Shown: positions 11,499-19,602 of the stretch, piece by piece | Position numbering within the stretch: position 1 is the stretch's first letter | How the letters are laid out: each line of letters starts with the position of its first letter | Assembly: GCA_001799565.1 (NCBI GenBank) | Contig: MGTS01000014.1 | Span: 1 to 64,000 of the forward strand | DNA length: 64,000 bases | Direction of reading: 5' to 3' | Source: Elusimicrobia bacterium GWA2_51_34 | GTDB lineage: Bacteria > Elusimicrobiota > Elusimicrobia > Elusimicrobiales > UBA9959 | Program-made: the position numbers and the translations under genes | Notes under the pieces: generated by a model | Databases searched by the model: none | Told to the model about the DNA's origin: nothing | The model's input: the letters and a program-made list of their open reading frames with translations, nothing else

Positions 11499-13100
11499 AT
11501 GAGCTCCAAAGGCTCAATGATGCTGGTGCTGCACGCGCACATGCCGTATATCAACCACCCGCGAAGCAGCCAATATCTTGAGGAAAACTGGTTTTTTGAG
11601 GCCGTGGCCGAAACTTATATCCCGCTGATTTCAGTTTTTGAGCGCCTGGTGGCTGACGGCATACGTCCGGGAGTTACGCTTTCAATCTCGCCCACGCTTG
11701 GGGCTATGCTTGAAAACGAGGCTCTTGAAAAAAAACTGGGGGAATATCTTGAGGCCAGGCTTGAGCTGCTTGAGCGTGAACTGGAGCGCACGGCTCACGA
11801 GCCGGCTTTCCATAAGACGGTCAAGCTTTACCAGAAACTATATTCCGACGCCGCCGACGTGCTGCATAAATACAGCGGCGACCTCATCACTCCGCTTAAA
11901 GTGCTTCAACACGCGGGCCAGATAGAAATAATAACCTGTTCCGCCACGCACGCTATTTTGCCGCTTCTGGCGCACCCTGAAGCCGTGCGCGCCCAGGTGG
12001 CGGTTGCCGCCGACGATTATTTTGACCGCTTTAACCGGAAACCCTCCGGTTTCTGGCTGCCCGAATGCGCGTATAACACGGGCCTGAACCCATACCTGAA
12101 ACTTTCCGGTTTTAAATACTTTTTTACCGAAGCGCACGCGGTGGAATTCGCCGGTTCTCCCAAAAACGGGGTGTATAACGCCTACCGCACGCCCAACGGG
12201 ATTTCGCTTTTTTCCCGCGACGCTCAGTCTTCAAGGGAGGTCTGGAGTTCCAAGTTCGGCTACCCGGGAGCTTCGGAGTACAGGGAATTTTACCGCGACC
12301 TGGGTTACGATGCCGACGAGCAATACCTGAAACCCTGCCTTGGCGGCGGGGGCCGCAGGCCTATAGGGCTGAAGTACTATAAAATAACCGGCCCAAATGT
12401 TCCCTTAAACCAGAAGCTCCCATACGACCCCGATGAGGCCATGGCCACGGTGGAGCGGCACGCCGGGGATTTTCTTGGTAAGCGCATGGCGCAGATAGAC
12501 GGACTTTACGCTTCAAAAGGAATCAGGCCTGTTATTGTAGGCTGTTACGATGCCGAGTTGTTCGGCCACTGGTGGTTTGAAGGGCCGGCTTTTCTTGAAA
12601 GTATGCTGCGCCGCATCCGTCAGGACAGGCTGCCTTTCCAGTTTGTTACTCCAAGCGAGTATCTCAGTTCCTGCCCGGAGCCGCTTGAGCTTACTCCCCA
12701 GATCTCCTCCTGGGGGGAAAACGGGTACTTTGACCCCTGGCTGAACGAGACCAACGATTTTATTTACCCGCTTACGGCTGCCATAACCGAAAGGATGATA
12801 GATACCGCCAACCGCTTCCGCAGCCAGGATCTGGCGCGCCTGGTGGAGCGCGCGCTTAATCAGGCGGCCAGGGAAGTTCTGCTCGCGCAGTCTTCGGACT
12901 GGGCATTCCTGCTTTATATAGGCTCCCATGGCGCTTACGCCAAGGGCCGGCTTGATTCCCACGCGGCTAACGCCCAGCGCCTGCTCAGCGAGGTTATAGA
13001 AAAAAGAGTGGATGAGGCGAACCTGCGCGAGCTGGAGACCCAGAATAATGTTTTTGCCAGGCTTGATTTCAGGGTGTTTTCTTCCGTGTCAAAATTTTAA
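11499..13100 (+). CDS. GH57-family 1,4-alpha-glucan branching enzyme-like
   Basis: MLVLHAHMPYINHP, WLPECAYNTGLNPYL, YDAELFGHWWFEGP. Confidence 0.92.
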   Translation: MSSKGSMMLVLHAHMPYINHPRSSQYLEENWFFEAVAETYIPLISVFERLVADGIRPGVTLSISPTLGAMLENEALEKKLGEYLEARLELLERELERTAHEPAFHKTVKLYQKLYSDAADVLHKYSGDLITPLKVLQHAGQIEIITCSATHAILPLLAHPEAVRAQVAVAADDYFDRFNRKPSGFWLPECAYNTGLNPYLKLSGFKYFFTEAHAVEFAGSPKNGVYNAYRTPNGISLFSRDAQSSREVWSSKFGYPGASEYREFYRDLGYDADEQYLKPCLGGGGRRPIGLKYYKITGPNVPLNQKLPYDPDEAMATVERHAGDFLGKRMAQIDGLYASKGIRPVIVGCYDAELFGHWWFEGPAFLESMLRRIRQDRLPFQFVTPSEYLSSCPEPLELTPQISSWGENGYFDPWLNETNDFIYPLTAAITERMIDTANRFRSQDLARLVERALNQAAREVLLAQSSDWAFLLYIGSHGAYAKGRLDSHAANAQRLLSEVIEKRVDEANLRELETQNNVFARLDFRVFSSVSKF

Positions 13101-13106
13101 CCGATA

Positions 13107-13159
13107 TTAAGGTGACACACAACTTAATTAAATGGGAATTAAGTTGTGTGTCACCTTAA
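13107..13159. repeat. Perfect 23-bp-arm inverted repeat, copy 1
   Basis: ttaaggtgacacacaacttaatt-(7 nt)-aattaagttgtgtgtcaccttaa. Confidence 0.97.
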
Positions 13160-13163
13160 TCAT

Positions 13164-14045
13164 TTATGCTTTTTTTACGAACGATGTAATGTCCTGGAAC
13201 AGCGCAGCTGCGCCGAGGCACTGCCCGTCCTTGCGCGTCAGCGGCACGGTGGAATAACCCAATACCGATGACTTGCCGTTCAGTGTTATGCTCAACTCTT
13301 TGCGCGCAACAGGTACGCTGCAGGATGTGACTACCTGTTCAAGGACCTTGAGGAGGGAGCCGTGATCTGACAACACATCCGACATGTGTAGAGGGTTATC
13401 CTCGTCGCACTCGCAGTTGAGTCCGAGTATGCGTCTTGCGCTGGGGTTCATTGCCAGTATCCTGCCTTTCAGGTCCAGCACCAAAAGCCCCGCCGAGAGG
13501 CTGGAAACAATGGCTTCCCTGAAAGCCCTGCTGGTTTCAAGGTTCTTTATCAGCTTCACATTCTCAAAGGCAATTCCAATTTCCCTGCCTACAATGGAAA
13601 GCAGCTCAAGGTCTGGTATAGCGAAAAGGCCACCTTTCTTATTCAGAAACTCTATGACTCCGACCGGTACCCCTTTTGCTATTATCGGGGCTGCCAGTAT
13701 GCACCTGGTCTTGAACCCAGTGTGGGTATCTACCGTTCCCATAAACCGCGGGTCCTTAAGGGGATTTTCAACCTTGATCGGCTGGCCGTACTGGGCCACC
13801 CAACCGACCACGCCTTTCCCGGTCTTGAAACCGATCTTCTTAAGTGATTCCAGCGGCGCGCCATAAGCTGCGAGTGGCTCTATGTTGCCGTCAGGGTGTA
13901 TTTTGAATATGCTTCCGGCTTCGGTATTCAGCGCTTCCGACACTTTTGAAAGTATGGTTGAGGCGAGTTCGGACTCATCGTAGATGTAGTGTATCTTCTC
14001 TAGCACATCCGTGAGCACCTGATAGTGAAAGAGCCCTAAAGGCAT
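13164..14045 (-). CDS. GAF + PAS domain signalling protein
   Basis: GAF-like VLEKIHYIYDESELAS...KGVVGWVAQYGQPIKVENPLKDPRF, then PAS-like GLLVLDLKGRILAMNPSARRILGL. Confidence 0.85.
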   Translation of the reverse strand: MPLGLFHYQVLTDVLEKIHYIYDESELASTILSKVSEALNTEAGSIFKIHPDGNIEPLAAYGAPLESLKKIGFKTGKGVVGWVAQYGQPIKVENPLKDPRFMGTVDTHTGFKTRCILAAPIIAKGVPVGVIEFLNKKGGLFAIPDLELLSIVGREIGIAFENVKLIKNLETSRAFREAIVSSLSAGLLVLDLKGRILAMNPSARRILGLNCECDEDNPLHMSDVLSDHGSLLKVLEQVVTSCSVPVARKELSITLNGKSSVLGYSTVPLTRKDGQCLGAAALFQDITSFVKKA

Positions 14046-14112
14046 AAATTACCTCCGCCAGCTCTCTGCTGGGGAACAATTCAATGTACAATATATGCGT
14101 TCCGCAACGCAG

Positions 14113-14165
14113 TTAAGGTGACACACAACTTAATTAAACTGGAATTAAGTTGTGTGTCACCTTAA
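14113..14165. repeat. Perfect 23-bp-arm inverted repeat, copy 2 (identical arms)
   Basis: Same arms as 13107-13159, different 7-nt loop. Confidence 0.97.
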
Positions 14166-14813
14166 CTATTTACCTGTGCCGCGTCCCTTCCTCTTTTCTC
14201 CCCGGTTCTGCATGCGCCCACCCTGTTTCTGCATCCTTTCGCCCTTGTTTTCAACGCGCTCGCCCCGGTTTTTCCGCATTTCTCCCCGGTTTTGCATGCG
14301 CTCACCCTGTTTCTGCATCCTTTCGCCCTTGTTCTCAACACGCTTGCCCCGGTTTTCCAGTCGCTCGGCGTTGCGTTCAAGTTTGTCGGCGGCCTTATCA
14401 TTGCCCTTTGCGCGCTGTTTTTCGGCCTGTGTTTCCATCTTTTCAGCCCGGTCCTGCATGTGTTCGCCCCTGTTTTCAACGCGCTCGCCACGCTCTTCAC
14501 GTTGCTCGCCGCGGTTCTCCAGACGCTCGCCCTGATTCTGCATCCTTTCGCCTTTCTCTTCAACCTTCTCTCCGCGTTCCTCCCGGATCTCCCCGCGTTT
14601 TTCAAGCTGCCCGGGTTTTTCACCGCCGCGGAATTTTCTCCAGCGCGCCCGAAGCTTCTCACCCATCCCCTCCGGTTTAACTTCCGTCTCGGGCTTTACG
14701 GTGGGCTCACCGGCCTGCTGTGTTGCCGGCTGCTCCGGGGCGGCATCCTGCGCGTAAGCGCTGAAACTCAGACTGAACAGAAACACTACAACCACAAGAA
14801 CTCTCTTTGTCAT
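14166..14813 (-). CDS. Secreted 7-residue-repeat protein (GER[MVL][QE]N[RQK])
   Basis: Signal peptide MTKRVLVVVVFLFSLSFSAYAQ; tandem 7-aa (21-bp) repeats rich in Arg/Glu/Gly/Asn. Confidence 0.75.
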   Translation of the reverse strand: MTKRVLVVVVFLFSLSFSAYAQDAAPEQPATQQAGEPTVKPETEVKPEGMGEKLRARWRKFRGGEKPGQLEKRGEIREERGEKVEEKGERMQNQGERLENRGEQREERGERVENRGEHMQDRAEKMETQAEKQRAKGNDKAADKLERNAERLENRGKRVENKGERMQKQGERMQNRGEMRKNRGERVENKGERMQKQGGRMQNRGEKRKGRGTGK

Positions 14814-14939
14814 TTCATTTCTCCTTATGCAGGGATCGGGAACGCTGATGATCAAACAGTTAGGAGCTTCACCCCGGTCCGGATTTGAATATTTTAGCAA
14901 ATGGGCAAGAGATACTATCGGGGCGCCTGAGTAACGTTT

Positions 14940-15851
14940 TTATTCCCCAGCTTTCACTTCTTCCCATGTCTTTTTAAATTCCGGAGGCATGGGGGCCGAG
15001 ATGGTTTTGCGTTTGCCTGTGTCAGGGTGAGAAAATGTTATTTTAGCGGAATGCAACAGCATTCTGGCCGCGCTTTCCCCGCCGTAGAGCTTGTCGCCTA
15101 TTACAGGGTGTCCGATATAAGCCAGATGTATCCTTATCTGATTGGTGCGGCCTGTTTGCGGGCGGATGTCAAGTAAGGCGTGTTTTTTTGTTTTTTCCTT
15201 TACAATAAATTCCGTAACGGCGTCCCGGCCGTATTCCCATACTTTTATTTTTTTAAAGCCCGAAGCGCGGCCTATGGGCGCGTCAATTATTCCAGTATCT
15301 TTGGCGGGCCGGCCGCTGACCGCCGCAAGGTAGAGTTTTTTTGCCAGGCGGTCCCTGAATTGCTCCATCAAGGCCATGCGGGCCGTTTCGGTTTTTGCCA
15401 CCAGCATTACTCCGCTGGTGTCGCGGTCAAGCCGGTGCACAAGCCCAAGGCGCGCCATAGCGGCCAGTTCCGGCCGCGCGCTGAACAGAAGAGATACCAG
15501 TGTTTCCTCACCCAGAAGCGAGGCCCGCGGAGTGCGTTCCCAGTTGGAATCAGTCGGGTGTACGCATAAACCCGCGGGTTTCGCTATGGCAAGCAGGCTT
15601 GAGTCTTCATACATAACCAGCTTCTCAAATTCCAACGGCCCGGCCGCGCGCTCAGGCAGATGAAGCGTCACCTGATCACCTTCTTTTAAGAGGTGGGAAG
15701 GTTTTCGTTTTTTTCCGTTAACCAGCGCCAGTCCGTCGGCTATAAGCTTTTTTGAAAATTCCCTTGAAAACTCTTCATGCCGGCTTGAAATAAAAGCGTC
15801 CAGGCGTTTTATCTGGCCGGTGAACATTAATTTATAAGCGGTTTTTGCCAT
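14940..15851 (-). CDS. RluA-family pseudouridine synthase
   Basis: LVHRLDRDTSGVMLVAKT, RPQTGRTNQIRIHLAYIGHPVIGDKLYGG. Confidence 0.95.
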   Translation of the reverse strand: MAKTAYKLMFTGQIKRLDAFISSRHEEFSREFSKKLIADGLALVNGKKRKPSHLLKEGDQVTLHLPERAAGPLEFEKLVMYEDSSLLAIAKPAGLCVHPTDSNWERTPRASLLGEETLVSLLFSARPELAAMARLGLVHRLDRDTSGVMLVAKTETARMALMEQFRDRLAKKLYLAAVSGRPAKDTGIIDAPIGRASGFKKIKVWEYGRDAVTEFIVKEKTKKHALLDIRPQTGRTNQIRIHLAYIGHPVIGDKLYGGESAARMLLHSAKITFSHPDTGKRKTISAPMPPEFKKTWEEVKAGE

Positions 15852-15864
15852 ATAACCTCTCCTA

Positions 15865-15890
15865 CTGAACGCATTCGTTAATGCGTTCAG
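15865..15890. repeat. 10-bp-arm inverted repeat upstream of the RluA-family gene
   Basis: ctgaacgcat-tcgtta-atgcgttcag. Confidence 0.8.
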
Positions 15891-16080
15891 TGTCACAAGT
15901 TTCAAGTATCAAGTCACAAGGTGCAGGTCACGGGTTGCATGCCACATGCCACAAGCAAGAAAATATGAAGAGTCAAGATTACTGAGCCTTGGGACTGGTA
16001 GTTAATAACTAGTTTCTAGCTGCCACCGTCTTTTAGTCTCTCCACTTGTGACCTGTGACTTGTGACTTGTGACTTGTGAA
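15891..16080. repeat. Heptamer-arm hairpin, gtcacaa family; right arm is the 3' end of lgt
   Basis: tcaagtcacaaggtgcaggtcac / cttgtgacctgtgacttgtgacttgtgacttgtgaa. Confidence 0.9.
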
Positions 16081-16887
16081 AAGCGAATAGAGAACAACGG
16101 AAATTAAAACTAACAGTGAAATAACCTGCGCGGGGGAGAGCCCAAGTATAAACCCGCCCCGGTCGTCTCCCCGTAAAAATTCCACCAGAAAACGGAGCAG
16201 GGCGTAGAGGGCCGCGTATGCGGCCAGAACCCTGCCGCCTGCCGCCGCGAACTGTCCGCCTAAGGCGGCCCGGGCAGGAGTTTCTTTTGACAGCAGGTAA
16301 TTTAAAACAAAAAAAATCAGCAGGTTCCCTGCAGCCTCGTAAAGCTGTGAGGGGTGTATTGTAACTCCGAGGTACTCCGGGTTAACTTCACAACGCGGGT
16401 CAGAGAAAACCACTCCGAAAATTGAGCCGGTGGGACGGCCGTGACAACAACCGGCAAAAAAACAGCCAAGCCGCCCGAACGCGTGTCCAAGCGCGAGCGC
16501 CGGGGCGCATAAATCGGCTGTTTTTAAGAAATCCAGACCATTTTTTCGCGTTTTTACATAAAAAGCGGTCGCGCCGAAGATAAGCCCGCCGTAAAAAACA
16601 AAACCGTACTGAAAAGTCCTGAAAAGATAAACCGTTCTTTCCAGAAAATTACTTCCGAAAGAATCCCAGTATGTCGCGGCGTAGAAAAACTTCGCGCCCG
16701 CCATGCCGGCTATTACGGTCCAGAAAACAAGGTCCTGCAGTTTTTCTTTGCAGATTGAAAAGGTTTTGGCCCGGAAGTTTAAATAAAGCAAAGCAGCCAG
16801 GTAACCCGCGGCCACCATAAGCCCGTAAGCCGGCAAATGGAACCGTCCCGCTTCAAATATAAAAGGGTGCATAGTTAAATGATACAA
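16033..16887 (-). CDS. lgt: Prolipoprotein diacylglyceryl transferase
   Basis: HAFGRLGCFFAGCCHGRPT, HPSQLYEAAGNL, FLVEFLRGDDRG; C-term TSHKSQVTGHKWRD is repeat-derived. Confidence 0.95.
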   Translation of the reverse strand: MYHLTMHPFIFEAGRFHLPAYGLMVAAGYLAALLYLNFRAKTFSICKEKLQDLVFWTVIAGMAGAKFFYAATYWDSFGSNFLERTVYLFRTFQYGFVFYGGLIFGATAFYVKTRKNGLDFLKTADLCAPALALGHAFGRLGCFFAGCCHGRPTGSIFGVVFSDPRCEVNPEYLGVTIHPSQLYEAAGNLLIFFVLNYLLSKETPARAALGGQFAAAGGRVLAAYAALYALLRFLVEFLRGDDRGGFILGLSPAQVISLLVLISVVLYSLFTSHKSQVTGHKWRD

Positions 16888-16928
16888 AAAGCGTGGTCTG
16901 GGAAAATATCAGGAAGGCTTAAGGTTTC

Positions 16929-16978
16929 CCCCGCCCTTTTGCCAACAGAGTTAAACAGCATCGGGCAAAAGGGCGGGG
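16929..16978. repeat. Inverted repeat ccccgcccttttgcc/gggcaaaagggcgggg
   Basis: Second copy of the element inside nusB, related loop. Confidence 0.9.
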
Positions 16979-17016
16979 TTTACAAGAAAATTTTCTGAAC
17001 TTAAGCCTTTCTTCAT

Positions 17017-17646
17017 TCACCTTACCGCCTTCAGGAAGCCGGCCTTGCTTTTTGATGCAAGCTGGAGATAAAGGTTGTAGTCTTTCTGGACGCCTATTGT
17101 GGAAGTATTGCCGTTGTATGAGTGCCCCGGATATATTACGGTTTCAGGGGGGAGCTCTGCCAGCGCGCGCAGACTTTCGTAAAGGGCTTCAGCGCTTGAA
17201 CCCGGCAGATCCACCCGTCCGCATTCGCCTACAAAAAGCGTGTCACCGGTAAAAACAGCCGTTTCCGCCAGGTAGCACACAGAGCCCGAAGTGTGGCCGG
17301 GAGTGTGGATCGTTTTTATTTTCAGATGTCCGGTTTCTATTACGGCGCCGTCTTGCGCTTTCTTTAAATTTTCAGGCTTTCTCTCAAGCAGGAAAAGATC
17401 CGCCTCATGCAGGTAGACCGGCAGGCCCGGGTATTTTGTTTCAAAGTATTGGAGGGCGTTTACATGGTCCGGGTGGGCGTGGGTAAGCAACGCCATTTTC
17501 AGCTTGAGTCCCTTTTCCGAAATTGCGGTCTCAATCTTTTCGCTCTCCCAGGCCGGGTCTATAACGGCGGCTTCGTTAGAAGCTTCATCCCATAAAAGGT
17601 ATGAAAAATTGTCCATCGGGCCGACTTTCAGCTGTTCTATGTCCAT
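17017..17646 (-). CDS. Metallo-beta-lactamase-fold hydrolase (GloB-like)
   Basis: LTHAHPDHVNAL, TPGHTSGSVCYL, FTGDTLFVGECGRVD, YPGHSY. Confidence 0.93.
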   Translation of the reverse strand: MDIEQLKVGPMDNFSYLLWDEASNEAAVIDPAWESEKIETAISEKGLKLKMALLTHAHPDHVNALQYFETKYPGLPVYLHEADLFLLERKPENLKKAQDGAVIETGHLKIKTIHTPGHTSGSVCYLAETAVFTGDTLFVGECGRVDLPGSSAEALYESLRALAELPPETVIYPGHSYNGNTSTIGVQKDYNLYLQLASKSKAGFLKAVR

Positions 17647-17694
17647 ATTGCCTGGTTTCTACCCTGCCCCTCGTCCTCTAACCTCTGCCTTGAG

Positions 17695-17985
17695 TCATTT
17701 ATCCTCATCTTTGGGCGGGGTAAAACGGTATTCAAGTTCTCCAACCCGGGCCAACCCGAGCTCTTTTCTTGCCGTTTGCTCAATATAGGCTCCGTCCTTT
17801 GCGTTTTTCAGGTTTTTCACAAGCTTTATACGTTCCAATTTAAGCTCGCTCTGGCGGTGTTCAAGACGCCGGTATTCCAGATAATTTTTTACCAGGCTTC
17901 GGAGTCCGCGGCTGCTGAGCACGATCAGGATAATTACCGCGATGATAAGGTAGTTGAGTTTCTTTTTTAATAGATTGGTTTTCAT
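17695..17985 (-). CDS. Septum formation initiator (FtsB/DivIC) family protein
   Basis: Short TM protein with coiled coil and YIEQTARKELGLARVGELEYRF. Confidence 0.75.
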   Translation of the reverse strand: MKTNLLKKKLNYLIIAVIILIVLSSRGLRSLVKNYLEYRRLEHRQSELKLERIKLVKNLKNAKDGAYIEQTARKELGLARVGELEYRFTPPKDEDK

Positions 17986-18020
17986 CGGCTTTGCGGGTCT
18001 GCTGAAAAAGTAAGCAGCCC

Positions 18021-18145
18021 CGTGATTACAGTGATGGCGGAACGATTACGGAGATAAAGAGGAAATTACTATGATAACGAACGATTACAGGGATAATGCT
18101 CCAAATAAAATCGTTGGAATCTCTCTTTAATCGCTGTAATCGGCT
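18021..18145. repeat. Gattacag-family intergenic repeat
   Basis: gtgattacagtgatgg...gattacggagat...gattacagggat versus aatcgctgtaatcgg. Confidence 0.65.
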
Positions 18146-18162
18146 AACCGCCAGCGGTTAGC

Positions 18163-19446
18163 CTATTTAAACCTGAATATCATGTCTTTGGCGTATTTTG
18201 CTTTTTTACCCAGTTCTTCCTCTATGCGAATAAGCTGGTTATATTTGCAATTGCGTTCCGAGCGGCAAGGGGCGCCTGTTTTAATGGCTCCCGCGTTAGT
18301 GGCTACCGCCAGGTCCGCTATAAAAGGGTCTTCAGTCTCACCCGAGCGGTGTGAAATTACCGTGGCGTAACCCGCTTTATGGGCCTGCTCAATAACGTGC
18401 ATGGTTTCGGTAAGCGAGCCTATCTGGTTTAATTTTATCAATATGGAGTTAGCAATGCTGTCTTCTATGCCTTTCTTCAGGCGCTCCGGGTTGGTGACAA
18501 AAATATCGTCGCCGATAATAAGCGTTTTTTTTGCCAGCAATTTTGAGAGGTATTCCCAGCCTTCCCAATCATCTTCGGCCAGCGGGTCCTCGTAGGAGAT
18601 AATTGGAAAGTTCTTTCTCCACTCCGTGTATTTAGCGGTCATCTCCTGATGGTTAAGGTTGGAGCCTTCAAAAACATAGCTGCTGTTCTGATAGAATTCA
18701 CTGGCGGCGGAATCAATGCCTATCTGCACTTCTTTGGTGGTGTGCCCCGCGCCCTTTATGGCTTCCACTATTGTTTCAAGCACCGACTCATGGGTGAATA
18801 TCCTGGGGGCAAAACCGCCTTCGTCTCCTACGGCCACGGTGTAGCCGCCCTTTGCAAGCAGAGCTTTAAGAGTGTGATAGATTTCCGAGGCCATCATTAT
18901 AGCTTGCGTGAAGCTCGCGGCGCCGGTAGGCACTATCATAAATTCCTGTACGCTGATGCCCGAGTCGGAGTGTTTCCCTCCGTTTATTATGTTAAGCATG
19001 GGTGTGGGCAGGATAAAGTTTTTTTCTTTCAGGCCGTAGGCTTTTCTTATATAAGCGTAAAGCGGGAGCTTCGCCGAGTCGGCGGCCGCGCGCGCGAGCG
19101 CCATGGAAACCGCGAGTATCGCGTTCGCCCCAAGTTTGGTTTTAGCCTGTGTATTATCAAGTTCAAGCATAAGGCCGTCTATTCTTTGCGGTTCGGCTTT
19201 TATGCCGGTTATATCGGGCGCTATCAGCTTATTTATGTTTTCCACCGCTTTTACCACGCCCTTTCCCATATAGCGTTTTCCGCCGTCGCGCATTTCAAGC
19301 GCTTCGTGGGAGCCGGTTGAGGCCCCGCTTGGCACCGCCGCCCGGCCAAAAGCGCCGTTTGAAAGATAAATATCAGCTTCCACCGTGGGGAAACCTCTTG
19401 AGTCAAGTATTTCCCTGGCTATGACCTTTTTTATTTTAGCGTCCAT
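18163..19446 (-). CDS. eno: Enolase
   Basis: AREILDSRGFPTVEADI, GDEGGFAP, LIKLNQIGSLTET, SHRSGETED. Confidence 0.99.
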   Translation of the reverse strand: MDAKIKKVIAREILDSRGFPTVEADIYLSNGAFGRAAVPSGASTGSHEALEMRDGGKRYMGKGVVKAVENINKLIAPDITGIKAEPQRIDGLMLELDNTQAKTKLGANAILAVSMALARAAADSAKLPLYAYIRKAYGLKEKNFILPTPMLNIINGGKHSDSGISVQEFMIVPTGAASFTQAIMMASEIYHTLKALLAKGGYTVAVGDEGGFAPRIFTHESVLETIVEAIKGAGHTTKEVQIGIDSAASEFYQNSSYVFEGSNLNHQEMTAKYTEWRKNFPIISYEDPLAEDDWEGWEYLSKLLAKKTLIIGDDIFVTNPERLKKGIEDSIANSILIKLNQIGSLTETMHVIEQAHKAGYATVISHRSGETEDPFIADLAVATNAGAIKTGAPCRSERNCKYNQLIRIEEELGKKAKYAKDMIFRFK

Positions 19447-19469
19447 TAACTGTTCTCCTCGTTAACATA

Positions 19470-19602
19470 AGTCTCAGAGTCTTAGGGTCTTGAGAGTCTT
19501 TTTCTGCCGACTCCCGACTCAGTCGCGGACAGTCCGCCTAATGCGGGGCAGGCCAGCGTCACTAAAACTCCTGACTCCCGGACTCTCCGACTTTCAACTT
19601 TC
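19470..19602. repeat. Heptamer-arm hairpin, gactccc/gagtctt family
   Basis: gtctcagagtcttagggtcttgagagtctt / gactcccggactctccgact. Confidence 0.75.

Noticed and set aside
13107-13159. Rho-independent terminators for the two 23-bp palindromes
   Set aside because: No T-tract on either side and stems are AT-rich; kept as repeats of unknown function
14150-14680. Overlapping plus-strand ORFs (14150-14680, 14152-14535, 14292-14888)
   Set aside because: Mirror the 21-bp repeat of the minus-strand secreted repeat protein; Pro/Ser/Arg- or Leu/Phe-biased shadow translations with no domain
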